Part shown: positions 47,691-59,360 of the stretch, one piece after another
How the letters are laid out: every line of letters begins with the position of its first letter
How positions within the stretch are numbered: the stretch's first letter is position 1
NCBI GenBank assembly: GCA_007922225.1
Contig: ML679941.1
Span: 59,987,079 to 60,051,078 of the forward strand
Length of the DNA stretch: 64,000 nucleotides
Direction: 5' to 3'
Origin: Emydura subglobosa
Lineage: Eukaryota; Chordata; Testudines; Chelidae
Notes under the pieces: generated by a model
Told to the model about the DNA's origin: nothing
Seen by the model: only the letters and a program-made list of their open reading frames with translations
Databases searched by the model: none
Program-made: the position numbers and the translations under genes

Positions 47691-50639
47691 TGATAAATAT
47701 AGGACAAACTATTTTCACTTTCTCATTTTGTATATGAGGATAATCCCCCCTCAGGTTTTAATTATGACCTCATTTACCTACCTAGTATATACATTACATA
47801 TGTACACATGCAGCTGTCTATAACTATTTTAATACACAAGTAATGTTCTTACTCTTCAACTCTAGTTTTGCAACAACTCCATCTTCTGCCTGATGGAGTT
47901 ATCCTTCTCTCACTTCTCTCACATGACATCCATGCATTAACAGGGGTGGGTTGGTTACTATCCTACACTCTATGCTGAGTAGGTTTATTATGCAGCATTA
48001 AGACAGGGAGGGAATAGTGGAGATTAAAGACAATGAAAAAAGACAGTTGTATGTATTCTATTTGAAAATGAGTCTTTAACATCCTGACAAATGCCCATTG
48101 ATGTATAACATTCAAAGAAATTACTTTAACTTTGTACAAAAAAATGTGATAGAAAGTGATACTTGAACATAAGAGCAGGGCAAAAGTTCATCAGCTGGAC
48201 AGGAACCCATTTAATTGAAAAAGGCTTTCAGTATTTTTGCTGTCCAGACTGTTTTTGTATTTCATCTTTTTTCTCAGTAGTTCATTCTTTGACTTGAGAG
48301 ATGTCATCATCTATTACTGGGGGGGCCGCGGGCGCGCCGCCAGGGAGAAGAATTTTTTTTTGAACAATTTTTTTTCTATGTTGAAGTCATTTGTGCCTGT
48401 GGCTTGTATTATTTTCATAGTTAGCTGCCTATGAAGTCTCAGCTATTGTCAGTGTAGTAATTTATTTACAAGAGTATGTGTGCCATGTTGCTGGCTTGTC
48501 TTTTCCTATGATTTTCTGCCTGATAGTTGTGTTTTTGTTCTTTTTCTCTGTAGCTCTAGCCAGTTAGTAGCCCAGAGTTTTGGTCTTCTCTGATTTTCAC
48601 TCAAGCTGACATTTACGGGAAATGAGAGAGCTTCAGGATGTTGGGGAATAAAGAGGGATGATTGGCTGCTGCTCTGGCAATGATTTATTAAAGCAGCTCT
48701 CTTTATCTCAGTGTAGCTAAGATTCTGGCAGCATTTACTATTTTAAACCCAGAGAGCTGGAGATTTATAATTCCTAAGGAAAAGTTTGCTGAGTGGTAAA
48801 CTTTGACATTCAAGGTCAAAGCCTAAGAATTAATTCTTTTTAAGATCAGCCATATATAGGTTCAGATTAAATTGTGGCCCTTGCTCCCATAAATTAGTGA
48901 TTTTGGGACCTATTTTGCCCTCACATAACTCAAATTCAAACTCATCAATATTTTCTCAAACAAAATAGCATGTGTTCTGCAATATTAAGGGGAAAAGGAA
49001 AGGTACTCTTTGGGTTTTAGTCAGACTCATTAGGTGAAGGGTTTTTTGTGAGATTTAATATATAGGAGGCACATTACTGGTGGGAAAAGAATCAAGTAAA
49101 GGATGGAAATACTGTTACAAATATGTGGGATGCCTCTGTATTTAGGAAAGGGTGTTATTTCTCTTATCTTAGCTAATAAAGAATAGTGCACTTCTGGCTA
49201 TCAATCTGTACAGTTATTATACTACATGTACTCTGTCATGCTAGAATTATACCTAGATTTAATTGCCATTGCCTGGACAAAAAAAATACCCATCATCCTT
49301 GAAATGAAAAAATGTATCAAGAGCAAAAATCCAAAGTTCCAGAAGTTAATATGTTGTCCCTGATAATTTTTAAATTGGTTTTATAAAACTAAATACATTG
49401 GTATGGCCTGTGATTTTTCTTAACACTATTGATGGCCTTAAAGAACTCCCAGGTGAGGAGTGGATTGCTGGTGTTAAGGACCTATACAACAGTTATTATC
49501 AACAAATGAAATCCTCTCTCCCTTACTTCATCGCCACCTCTCCCACCATAGACATTCAAGGTCCAAACCATAGATGCAAAAGCTAGCTTTCCATCATTCA
49601 GTAGAGTCATGATGTCATCCAAGAGGACTTTATACAGAGCAATTATCTTCAGTGGATGTGCTTCCTGAAACTGTAGACAGAGGTTTGTGGGTGGGGCTGG
49701 AGTAGGCAGGGCATGACAGCATTAATCTATTTGCTCGCTCTCACTCACTCACATCTGTAGGTAGAGGGGGCTGTCTGGGAAATCTGTAAGAGAGCTCAGT
49801 ATAGCTTTCAGTTTTATGGGCTCAGGATCATCCTGGATGTCCTTTTTGTTTGTTTTGTTCCTCAGAAGTGGCAACCTTAGTTGTGAACCACCATTGCAGC
49901 TCCTAGCTGTGGCTGCATGAGTGCACATGCACTGTTTGTCTGCATCTTTGTAGGTCCTGTGCATAAAAACTGTTTTCTGTAGGTTTTGAATGTCCTTCAA
50001 TAAGCTGATTGGAGATAAAAGCTAAGAGGATGTAATCTTAACAAATGGGTAGCAGTGACATAGCTAAGTTTATAGCACTTACACAATAAAGCATAGCAAG
50101 CATCTTCAGGAAGAGAACTCATAAATAATGACACTACACATCCAGGAGATAAATACAGTGAAAATGTTTTAGTTCAAACTATTCATCTAAAACCTTTGCA
50201 GAGGTACAGTACATTCAAGACACAGTTTTACTTCTTACAGTCAGCCGAATTAGATAATTACATAGTTACTCTGACAGATCTACTCAGAGCTGCTAATTAT
50301 TTAACAGATACAAAAATGTTAACTTGGAGACAGCATGCTGTATATTTCATTTGGATGATTTTGTACATTATTTTATGGTCCTGCAGTGGAAATTGACAAG
50401 ATGTGCATGTATGCTTTGATTTTCCCTTTGCTACAATAGTAAAGAAGGAAATATACTATTCTATCATCTTTCTTCTTGTCATAATAATATTTAGCAGTTA
50501 CCCAGTACATATAACTTAATTTTTAAGTTAAATTTACAAACATTAATTTATTCTCCCATTGTCCTTATGAGTTGGTTATTATCAAAATTGTATAGATGAA
50601 GAAACTGAGGAAGAAAGATCAGACCAGATTATCAGGTCT
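47691..50639 (+). other. NAV3: NAV3 long intron segment
   Basis: AT-rich intron. A very short CpG-rich insert at 48320-48342 contains CCGCGG and GGCGCGCC and stands out from its surroundings. The rest shows no exon or RNA gene. Confidence 0.55.
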
Positions 50640-51066
50640 ACTAGTTCATGGAGCTATTGTCCCCCAACTTTGCTGTGCCAATGCTGGTAGCCTGTAACCA
50701 ACGTGTCCACTTTTTCCTCCGAAAACTACACCTCTCCCTCTATGCAAGAGGCAAGCCTCTCCATCAATATTCGTAAAGCTGCCTCCTTATCTTCTCATAA
50801 ATCTCTCCTTAAAACCTACCTTTGCCGTGATTCCCACAAATTACTCCCATCTGACATTGATTAGACAAATGACTTCTTTCGAACTCTGATGACTTCTTCT
50901 GTGCTCAATTCTGTTAATTTTGTTATCTCATCCTCCCACCATTCCTCACCTGCCTTGTCTGTTTTCTCCTCCTGTTTCATCCTGTCTATCACAGAGATTG
51001 TGAGCTCTCTGGGGCCAGGACTCTTTTCTTAGTTACATGTCTGTAAAGTGCTGAGCACGATAGACC
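50640..51066 (+). mobile_element. L2/CR1-like LINE 3' fragment
   Basis: A stretch translating in part to KSLLKTYLCRDSHKLLPSDI (50802-50861 region) is followed by a pyrimidine-rich 3' untranslated part. It ends in GAGATTGTGAGCTCTCTGGG and 'GTAAAGTGCTGAGCACG', the well-known L2-type terminus. It is 5'-truncated and decayed. Confidence 0.6.
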
Positions 51067-53150
51067 AAGGATATCTTTTTCTTTCAAAATATTGGATCAT
51101 ACTGTGCCATCCATTTTTCAACAGAATGTCCCTGTGAAATCAGTGAGGAATCCCACTGAAAAATAAATTGCATGATATGGCTGATGAAAAGGGTAATTAT
51201 GGGGTATTTCTACTGAGAAATTGGTAGCATGAAAGTAGAGATTTGGGTTGGAAAGGATCCCTATCAAATCGTCTTAGTCTGTTTATTTGCATTGTGGCTT
51301 TCATAGTATTCTTAAGACATCCCTAATAGATAGCACACTACATCTCACCTTGAATATTTCCAGGGATAGCAATTCACAGCCTGTCATAACAGTTTGTTCC
51401 ATTGACTTAATTTTTTTACATTTTTCCAAATGCAGTAACCTAAAATATTAAAACAAAACTAAGCATTGAATGGAGAAATTGTGAAAGAGGAAATGGAAAG
51501 GAATGCATATGAAATTGCTATCAAGAAATGCATTCAAAACCTACAGGAGGCAAAAAAGCAAAACAAACTAATGCAAGTGAAGGGAATCAAAAGAAATTAG
51601 AACAAAATCTATTAATTCATTCAGCAACAGTGAGGAAATAGGGGAAAAAATAAGTGCAGAATAAAACAAGAAAAAGACGGTTTCCAAAAACTGCAAAAGA
51701 GCTGAAATGTTAAAAATGTAGTTTTATTTTATTTTTTAATCTTATATTTGTATCCATTTTCAGTAAAGTGGTGTAAGGATTTCAGAGTAATATTTATGAG
51801 GATGGGTAATTATTAGGAAGTCCATAAGCATCAGGTAAACAAAGAGAGAGAGAGAGAGAGAGAGTGATTCTGTGACACTTTTATAAATTGACAAATCAGG
51901 ACAAAAACCACTAAAACATTTAAAGAAAACTAGCAGACAAAATCTCAGAATTTCTGAAATAATCTTCCATGAATTTTTGAAAGTTGGAAAGAAGTACCTG
52001 TTGAAAACTTAAATATGGTACCAGTCATTTAGAATCATAGGCCTGGTGAATCAAGAAACTACTGGCTAATTATCTTGTTCCCTCAGTCAAAATATTCATA
52101 CATATATTAAGGAAGTAAATATGTGGAATTGACAAACAATCCAGGTGAACTGAAAACAGATCATGCATGAAAATATAAGATGACTGAAGAAAGTCTTTGT
52201 GCGGTAGTCATTCTATAATAAAACTGTCAGTTGTTCCTCCTCCCACCTTCAGGAGTTATATATAATCTCTGCCATTAACTAGACAGAAAGTGCCACCAAA
52301 ATAGATCCTATTGATATCAAGAGTCTATTGCATGAAAGTACAGAAAGTTCCCCATATGTGTTCAACACCAGTCATTATTCAGTGACTTCTTCTGGATATA
52401 TCAGAAAGAGGAAACTACTATCTAACTCTAAGCACAAAATTTCCTTTCTGCAACATGGAATAAGAGTATGGCAAAGAGAAAATGGCAATATTTCAAAATA
52501 CATGTTGAATGATTAATTATTTTGGTATTCGTTTATTAATATATCACTAATTTAATTGGAATAGTCTCAGAATAATGGCAAAATATTCACTTATATTTTA
52601 AAAGAAAAAATATGTAAGAGTGAGATAGAACAATGTATCAGATTTCAATATTACATTTGCATTCTGATTTGATTAGAAAAGTTCACAGTAAGATAAAATA
52701 ATTTTATACCAAGTTATTTATTATAATTGTACCTAAGTCAAAAGAAGACCATTTATTAGTACATTATTGTCAAATTAAATTTTTCTGCAGTCATTTTCTC
52801 AAATATAACTGTTCAACATCTTTCAAGTTAATCAATATGGTTTGGCACATTTGAGATTAAATTATTCATTATTGTGACAATATTGTCGATGAACTCAATT
52901 CGCATTAATGCAACGGTGAAATCTATGAATGTTTAATTTTAAAGATCGAGATGGTTGGTAGGGATGGCCTGTAGGATGGTCCCTCTCTGACAGGGACCAA
53001 TTGGATGTTTGGCAAGGGCTACAGATCTTGTGTCTGGGTGAGGTTTGTCACTGGGGAGGGTCCAGTCTAGGAAGAGAGGTTTGGATTTGTGGTAATTGTT
53101 ACTACCACAATGTGTATGTGGGAGGGTTTGGCAGTTCTGACAGAGGTGTG
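51067..53150 (+). other. NAV3: NAV3 long intron segment
   Basis: AT-rich intron with an AG dinucleotide run at 51842-51864. Purine-rich tracts around 51480-51700 are low complexity. Confidence 0.55.
51842..51864. repeat. AG dinucleotide repeat
   Basis: About eleven AG units in AT-rich intron. Confidence 0.9.
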
Positions 53151-53442
53151 TTTGACTCAACCTATCCATATCACTCACCAGCTTTTCTGCTACTCACCAC
53201 TTCTTACTTGCACCACGGTGACAGGGTTAGCTGTACCTCTGATCCTTTTGTGGTGTCTCTGAATGCACCCCCTCAGGTATCAGGGCTCATTACTTTACTG
53301 CTCTTGGATGGAATCATGCAATACTTCCACTCTTAAACTGGGATCTGGGCTACAATACCCTGTGGATTATTATTCCAGTCAGCCTTCTTAAACCAAGATC
53401 ATCTTAATCTTGTTTAACCTTAACAGCAGGAATAAAACATAC
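53151..53442. other. Host sequence left of the GC-rich LTR-like element, possibly an older repeat
   Basis: Moderate-GC sequence unlike the AT-rich intron before it. It ends AACAGCAGGAATAAAACATAC and continues after the insertion as ATACCATAACATGAAAG. Its texture recalls decayed LTR/ERV sequence, but I see no diagnostic motif. Confidence 0.3.
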
Positions 53443-53500
53443 TGTAGGAAGGCGCAGTGGCCTTCCTCTGAGCCTGGGCCCGCGGAGGGGCCACAGGCGC

Positions 53501-53740
53501 CCAATCAGACCCTAGACTTGCCGGCAGCCCAGTCTGCCCGGAAACCAGACTACTGGGCCCCGATAGGTCCTGCCGGGCGGCCAACCCGACAGCAGGGGGG
53601 CGGAGCCTTAGACAGGGCTGCAGCCATAAAAAGTAGGCCCTGCAGCTCAGAAGGGAGGAGGCTGCCGGCGGAGACAGACGTGCTGCTTCGCCGGCTGCAG
53701 CAAGGGGCTGAACCACACCAGCCTACGGCCGCAGGTAAAC
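53501..53740 (+). promoter_or_regulatory. LTR-type promoter and leader inside the GC-rich element
   Basis: A CCAAT box lies at 53501-53505, a GC box (GGGGGGCGGAG) near 53595-53605 and a TATA-like box CATAAAAAG at 53625-53633. About 100 bases further on, CGCAG|GTAAAC (GT at 53735) fits a splice donor. The order and spacing are those of an RNA polymerase II promoter with a short first exon. Activity is inferred. Confidence 0.5.
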
Positions 53741-54375
53741 CCCCCCTGGCCTTGCGGCCGCGGCGACCCGCCTCTAAGGCCTGGGTTGGGCCTCCGGGCC
53801 CTCTGGACTGGCCAAGGTCTCCAGGCCCGAGGCGCCGGGTCCAGCCACAGGCCCGCAGCGGCTGGGACGAGCCCCCGGGACCAGAGAGCTGGGAGTTCTG
53901 CCCCGAAGCTGGTCCGGACCTGGAGGAGCTACCAGACGCCCAACCCCTGGAGGCAGGATCCGACCTGGATGAGCTACCGGAGGCTGAACCGTACCCCCAA
54001 CCCAGCGATCTGGAGGAGCTGCCCCTTCCCGAGGAGCTCCCCGGTCTACCCCCCGTGGATGCCGAAGGACTGACTGGCCTACCCCGGGCGGTATACCCCG
54101 ACGACCCCGAGGAGCTGGCGGACACAGGTACTGGGGAACTCGGGGAGGAAGGAGCCCAGGGACAGCCAGAGGCGTGGCTGTACTAGGGGTGACGCCCAGT
54201 CGGCGTGTTGCGGCAGGAGCCCCGCCGACTGAGTGGCAACACCCGTGCCACTGCTAGGGCCCTGGGCTGGGACGCAGTGGAGTTGGGTGGGCCTGCGTCC
54301 CCCTCCCCTCCCCCCTGATCCTTGCCAACCCTCAGAAGGGAATAGCCTCTGCCGCCCGCTAAACTCGAGCCACTG

Positions 54376-54501
54376 CTCCTTTGCTCGCCCGCCCTGCCTG
54401 AGGGCCGGGGCGAAAGACTCCTTTGCTCGCCCGCCCTGCCTGAGGGCCGGGGCGAAAGACTCCTTTGCTTGCCCGCCCTGCCTGAGGGCCGGGGCGAAAG
54501 A
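54376..54501. repeat. Three tandem copies of a 42-bp unit
   Basis: Units start at 54376, 54418 and 54460 and differ only at a C/T in the CTCGCCC/CTTGCCC position of the third copy. Each contains GCCCTGCCTGAGGGCCGGGG. Because 42 is divisible by 3, the + frame repeats a 14-residue block (FARPPCLRAGAKDS), but no start-to-stop gene explains it. The near-identity implies recent expansion or conversion. Confidence 0.95.
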
Positions 54502-54526
54502 CTCAAAGAACAACATTCCCCTGTTG

Positions 54527-54610
54527 TGTAGGAAGGCGCAGTGGCCTTCCTCTGAGCCTGGGCCCATGGAGGGGCCGCCAGGACTGGACCGGGCAGGAGC
54601 CCGTCCTACA
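54527..54610 (+). repeat. Second copy of the element's left terminus (84 bp)
   Basis: The first 39 bases are identical to 53443-53481 (TGTAGGAAGGCGCAGTGG onward to GGGCCC). After that the two copies differ at GCGG/ATGG and soon diverge completely. This copy supplies the right end of the whole element. Confidence 0.85.
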
Positions 54611-54791
54611 ATACCATAACATGAAAGAAAAAGGTTTTTAAAACAATTAACAGTCTATATCTGTCGATCTTACTTATACCAGATGATCTTACCTAGAAGC
54701 TTGCTATCCTTTGGCAGAGACCTTTATTGCTTTTCCCAAACGACTGCCCCCTTCCTAAAAAGAGAGGGACCAGCCAGAAGTCCTTTTTCTC

Positions 54792-55072
54792 AGGCCACAT
54801 CTACATTATGGGTGCTATGGTGGCACAGCTACAGTGCCATAGCTATGTCACTGTAATCCTATAGTATAGATGCAAGCTACAGTGAAAGAAGCGGTTTTTC
54901 CCATTGCTGTAGGGACTCCATCTCCACAAGCAATGGTAACTAGGTCAATGGAAGCAACTTAGCTGGGTCTACCCTGGGAGGTTGGCATAGCTAAAGCACC
55001 CAGGGGGATGGATTATTCAGACTGCTGAGTGCCATAGCTATGTCAATCTAAGTTTTAAGTGTAGATAGGCCT
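54792..55072. mobile_element. Non-autonomous hAT-like MITE (~281 bp)
   Basis: The left end AGGCCACATCTACA and right end GTGTAGATAGGCCT are inverted repeats. Repeated CCATAGCTATGTCA words occur near both ends. It is noncoding and matches the end type of the elements at 24465 and 61278. No clean 8-bp duplication. Confidence 0.6.
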
Positions 55073-57105
55073 TGGGCCCATTCTATTGAGCTCCGCAGGA
55101 TGTCAGAGAGAGAGAGAATTTAAAAACTAATAGCTCTTGCATTGTCCCTCGAGTGTTGGTAGATGGCTATCTAAAGCCATTGTCCTCTTTCCTGTTTATG
55201 TGCAGTCATCCTCTTCTTGAATTAACGCCATTCATAGTATAACTCCACTGTCCTAGGGCACCCTGCCTGGAACACACTCCTGTGGCAGGACAGGCACAGT
55301 CCTCGTAACAGGAAAGTTACCTAAATCCTTCCAACTGGAGTATAGTGCTCCCAGTTTTTAGATAGATTCCCAGTAAGTTAACATATCCTTAATTGTGGTG
55401 ATACTTTTATCTGAAACTAAGCTGTTAAAAAGGGGCTCACACATAAAATACCAAATCCAGTAAAACAGATTTATCTTTCTCAGGAACAGCCTGAAAATGG
55501 AAAAAAACTTGTTAGCTGGTTTCAAAATTCACTAAGCAGTTGAAAGGTTTTAAACCATACTAAATTAATCCTTATGCTATTTCCTACACTTGGATGAAAG
55601 GACACACTCAACTATTTACTCTATACGTATACATACAAAAAACCCACTTTAAACATTAACAGTCTCTTATGTGGGGTGCTGAAATGTGGTTCATCGGTTT
55701 GGTAGTTCTAGCAGGAATGTACAATTCGGATAATACCCCGCCCACTGGGTTATGGCATCACTCAGAGCTCCACAAAAATTATCACAACAGTGCCCAGACC
55801 CCTGCCTCCTTTTAATTTTTATGGAGGCCCAAATCTTCTCCTACAACAGAGACTCAGTTTTGAAAGATCACTAGATGCTGTTCCCCAGTAGGCTTTAGTG
55901 AATGAAGATCTACATCCCAAGCCGGTGAATTCACCGGCCGAGCACTCACCGGGGAAAGCAGTTACTCACCACCCCCCCCATAGTCAGAAGTCAAATGAAA
56001 AGGAGCGAAAAGAAAAATCTGTCCTCCTCTGAGTTCCACACTTCCCTGCCTGCTGCAAGGTGGGGCTGCCTTTGTCTAGGCTGTGCACAGCTCACACTGG
56101 TCTTTGCCTCAGGACTGGGCAGAACAAGCCTCCATAGAACCAACTGCAGTTATCCCACAGGACTCATGGCCTTCTTGTTGGATATGGGGCAGCTGGGAAC
56201 ACCCCAGGCCACAGTTAGTAATGGCTCCCTGTGTGGCTGGTCACAGGGCATCCCATTGCTTGTCCTCCTTCTTGCTAGGTCTCTCACCTGTTTGTGGTGG
56301 GTCTTCACTTGCTGGCTCCTACATGTGTCACTGTGTCTTTATACAGTTCCCCTCCGGCCTCCCACACTGCTCTTCTCCTGCTGGCTTCTGGCTCCAGTTC
56401 CCTCACTCTGCCTGGGGCTCTTCTTGCTATCTCTCCTTCCCCCAGTACATTCACTGAGGTTGGGACCTGAGCTGGTGTGCCCTGGTGTGCATCTGCCTGG
56501 TCAATCAGACTGACTTGGATGTGCTGGCTACTTACCACTGGCCCTGGTGTGGAGCACTCTGATTGGCCAGAGGCCCTGTCGGTCCCAGGATCCTAAGTCC
56601 TCCTCAGCCCTTCCCGTTTCTTCCTTTGGAGAGGGCGCCAACAGCCAAGTTTTAGAAAGGAGCCAACGGTCCCCTTCCATATGCAACACTGTCCCTGCAG
56701 TAGTCTACTGTCCTGTTTTCCATCAAATCCCTTGTCAATACCCACTTCTACTGTGATATTACAGGAAATTGCCAGCTGACAGTGGCTAGGCAGAGGGTCA
56801 GTAGGGCTACTGGCACGTATTGTTGTTTGTTTGTTTAGATCTCATTTAAAAGATGTGAAAGAGTTGAAGCAATCTACTGGGTCTTCTAGCAAGTCTACGT
56901 AATCATGTATTGCTATCGTTGTTACTCTTTTTGTCTTTGTTATTTAATTTCCTCCAATTGTTTCTCTTTCTTGTCACATCTGACCTTAAAATTGACTGTA
57001 TGGTTGACTTGGTTTAAGGACTCTCTCTTTTTATAGGTTTGTATATAATGCATAGCACAATTGGAGTCCCAATCATGACTGGAAGATAATGAATAAACTT
57101 AACAA
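55073..57105. other. Moderate-GC region, possibly decayed LTR/ERV sequence
   Basis: This region differs in composition and texture from the surrounding AT-rich intron. A 172-codon + frame at 55995-56513 encodes a leucine/cysteine-rich chain with hydrophobic runs (LLVLLLARSLTCLWW). A second frame overlaps it in the same DNA, and there is no recognised domain. On the minus strand, GGCCAATCAGAGTGC near 56560 is a CCAAT box. I cannot identify a gene here. Confidence 0.35.
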
Positions 57106-58440
57106 TCATAGAATCATAGAGTTGGAAGGGACCTCAGGAGGTCATCTAGTCCAACCCACTGCTCAAAGTAGGACCAACCCCATCTAAATCATCCCAGTCA
57201 GGCTGAACCTTAAAACCTTTAAGGATGGAGATCCTATTACCACCCTACATAACACATTCTAGTGCTTCACCAGACCCCTAGTGAAAAAGTTTTTCCTAAT
57301 ATTCAACATAGATCTCTCCCACTGCAACTTGAGACCGTTGCTCCTTGTTCTGTCATCTGCCACCACTGAAAACAGCCTAGCTCCATCCTCCCTGGAACCC
57401 CCTTTCAGGTAGTTAAAGGCTGCTATCAAATCCCCCCTCATTCTTCTCTTCTGTAGACTGAACAAGCCTAGTTCCCTCACCCTCTCCTCATAAGTCATGT
57501 GCTCCAGCCCCCTAATCATTTTTGTTGCCCTCCGCTGGACTCTCTCTAACTTCTCCACATCCTTGTTGTAGTCGGGGGCCCAAAACAGGACAATACTCCA
57601 AATGCGGCCTCACCAATGCCAAATAGAGGGGAATGATCACTTCCCATGATCTGCAGGCAATGCTCCTACTAATGCAGCCCAATATGCTATTAGCCTTCTT
57701 GGCAACCAGGGCACACTGCTGACTCATATCCAGCTTCTTATCCACTGTTACCCCCAGGTCCTTTTCTGCCAAACTGCTGCCTAGCTCGTCGGTCCCCAGT
57801 CTGTAGCTGTGCATGGGATTCTTCTGTCCTAAGTGGAAGGCTCTGCACTTGTCCTCATTAGATTTCTTTTGGCCCAATCCTCCAGTTTGTTTAGGTCCTT
57901 CTGTATCCTATCCCTACCTTCCAGGGTATCTTCTACCACTCCCCCTAGCTTAGTGGCACCCGCAAACTTGCTGAGGGTGCAATCTACCCCATCCTCCAGA
58001 TCATTAATGAAGATGTTGAACAAAATCGGCCCCAGGACCAACCTCTGGGGCACTCCGCTTGTGACCGGCTGCCAGCTAGACATGGAGCCATTGATCACTA
58101 CTCGTTGAGCCCTATCCTCTAGCCAGTTCTCTATCTATTTTATAGTCCATTCATCCAACCCATACTTCCTTAACTTGCTGATAAGAGTACTGTGAGAGAC
58201 CATATCAAAAGCTTTGCTAAAGTCAAGGTATATCACGTCCACCGCTTTCCCCACATCCACAGAGCCAGTCACCTCTTCATAGAAAGCAATCAGGTTGGTC
58301 AGGCATGACTTTCCCTTGGTGAATCCGTGTTGAGTGTTCCATACAAGCAATTTCTGTTGATGAATCTCTGATGTTTTGAAAGAGATAAGCCATACTGAAA
58401 GCTCCTTGAGATGTTTCTCCTGTTTTTGACTGTACATAAT
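57106..58440 (-). mobile_element. 5'-truncated CR1 LINE (reverse transcriptase half), inactive
   Basis: The minus strand carries RT blocks in order: HGFTKGKSCLTNLIAFYEEV, VIYLDFSKAFDMVSH, SGVPQRLVLGPILFNIFIND, and FAGATKLGG where the catalytic FADD box is expected (57955-57966). After these come LGVTVDKKLDMSQQCALVAK and the C-terminal [17 protein letters not shown]. The 3' end (at the low-coordinate side) reads CCTCTAGTTGGA-type CR1 sequence and ATCATAGAATCATAGAGTTG, the octamer-tailed terminus. It lacks the endonuclease. Frames shift between blocks, and the loss of both catalytic Asp confirms inactivity. It is in antisense orientation to NAV3. Confidence 0.92.
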
Positions 58441-59360
58441 AAAAAGTATGTCCTTGGCTGCATCCCATTTTTAGGCACAAAGAAGAAAATAACATGGCAT
58501 CCTACCTATTCCCTGACTAGTTTTTGTTGCCACCAATATGTGGGTAACTATCATTCATGGGTTACTTTATTTAGGACCCTGAATTATTTGGCAGTGAAGG
58601 CAAAGGTGTTATGTAGATAAATAAAAATGGCTACTTCAAAACACAGAGGCTTTGGGAGACAAGTGCTCGGTTATGTGAGGAAATATTAGCTAGGATATAC
58701 TTTACACAGACAAAAAATAAAGTGTACTGTCATTCGCACTGGAAAGGCCTGTTGGACATCTCTAGAATATACCATTCGGTGGTGATGAGTGTTACAAACA
58801 CACGAGGAAGGGAATAGGCCAGTTACTGAAACTTTCACATTCATGTATCATGGCATATTATAAGAAGCCTTTGTTGTATACCTACAAATAAAAAGCAGGT
58901 GGCAATTTTCTACTTCCATTTCAAGATATCTGGTCTATTGAGTCTCATTTATTACTATATTATGGTCCTAGCTTAGTCTGAATAATATGGGAGTGTGACA
59001 TATTTTATTCAGTGAAATTTAAGCTAAGCATTGGGGCCAAATCCTTGAGTCTGGCCTGTGTTTTCTCCTATACTGGCTTTATGCTATATTCCCCCTTGAA
59101 AAAGGAGCACCTCCCTGGCTTTGGAAGTCTAAAAGGGCCAGAATCTTATTCATTTTCTTTTATGAGATCCGCACAAATGATCTTGCACTATTAGTGAAGC
59201 AGATGGAAGCAGTCCCTAAATAATTTTGTACTGTTGCCCTCCTAATGGCTGTGTCCGATCCTAGTTCCAAACCAGATTCTGTACTTGGTAAAGGGTAGGT
59301 GCCCTACACTCCCATTGACTTCAGTGGCATTACAGCAAAGGAGCTGATGCACATCACAGG
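58441..59360 (+). other. NAV3: NAV3 long intron segment
   Basis: AT-rich intron; nothing recognisable. Confidence 0.55.

Larger units (their letters stand above)
53443..54610 (+). mobile_element. 1168-bp GC-rich LTR-like element with 4-bp target duplication
   Basis: It begins TGTAGGAAGG and ends CCCGTCCTACA, giving the TG...CA form and a short inverted repeat (TGTAGGA/TCCTACA). It is flanked by ATAC at 53439-53442 and again at 54611-54614, a 4-bp duplication as made by retroviral-type integrases. It is strikingly GC-rich in AT-rich intron. It contains a CCAAT box, a GC box, a TATA-like box and a splice-donor-like site on the + strand. The first ~39 bases recur exactly at 54527, so the last 84 bases are a partial second copy of the left end. 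The 258-codon frame (53410-54186) starts outside the element and a 191-codon frame is open on the opposite strand. I therefore do not call a protein. Solo LTR or a small terminal-repeat retrotransposon are the two main readings. Confidence 0.7.

Noticed and set aside
53410..54186. 258-codon open frame as a novel protein
   Set aside because: The ATG lies outside the transposon edges, the opposite strand is also open, and GC-rich sequence is poor in stops. No domain recognised.
55995..56513. 172-codon frame with hydrophobic segments that could be a membrane protein
   Set aside because: A second long frame overlaps it in the same DNA; the leucine/cysteine richness follows from CT-rich sequence; no splice context or homologue recognised.
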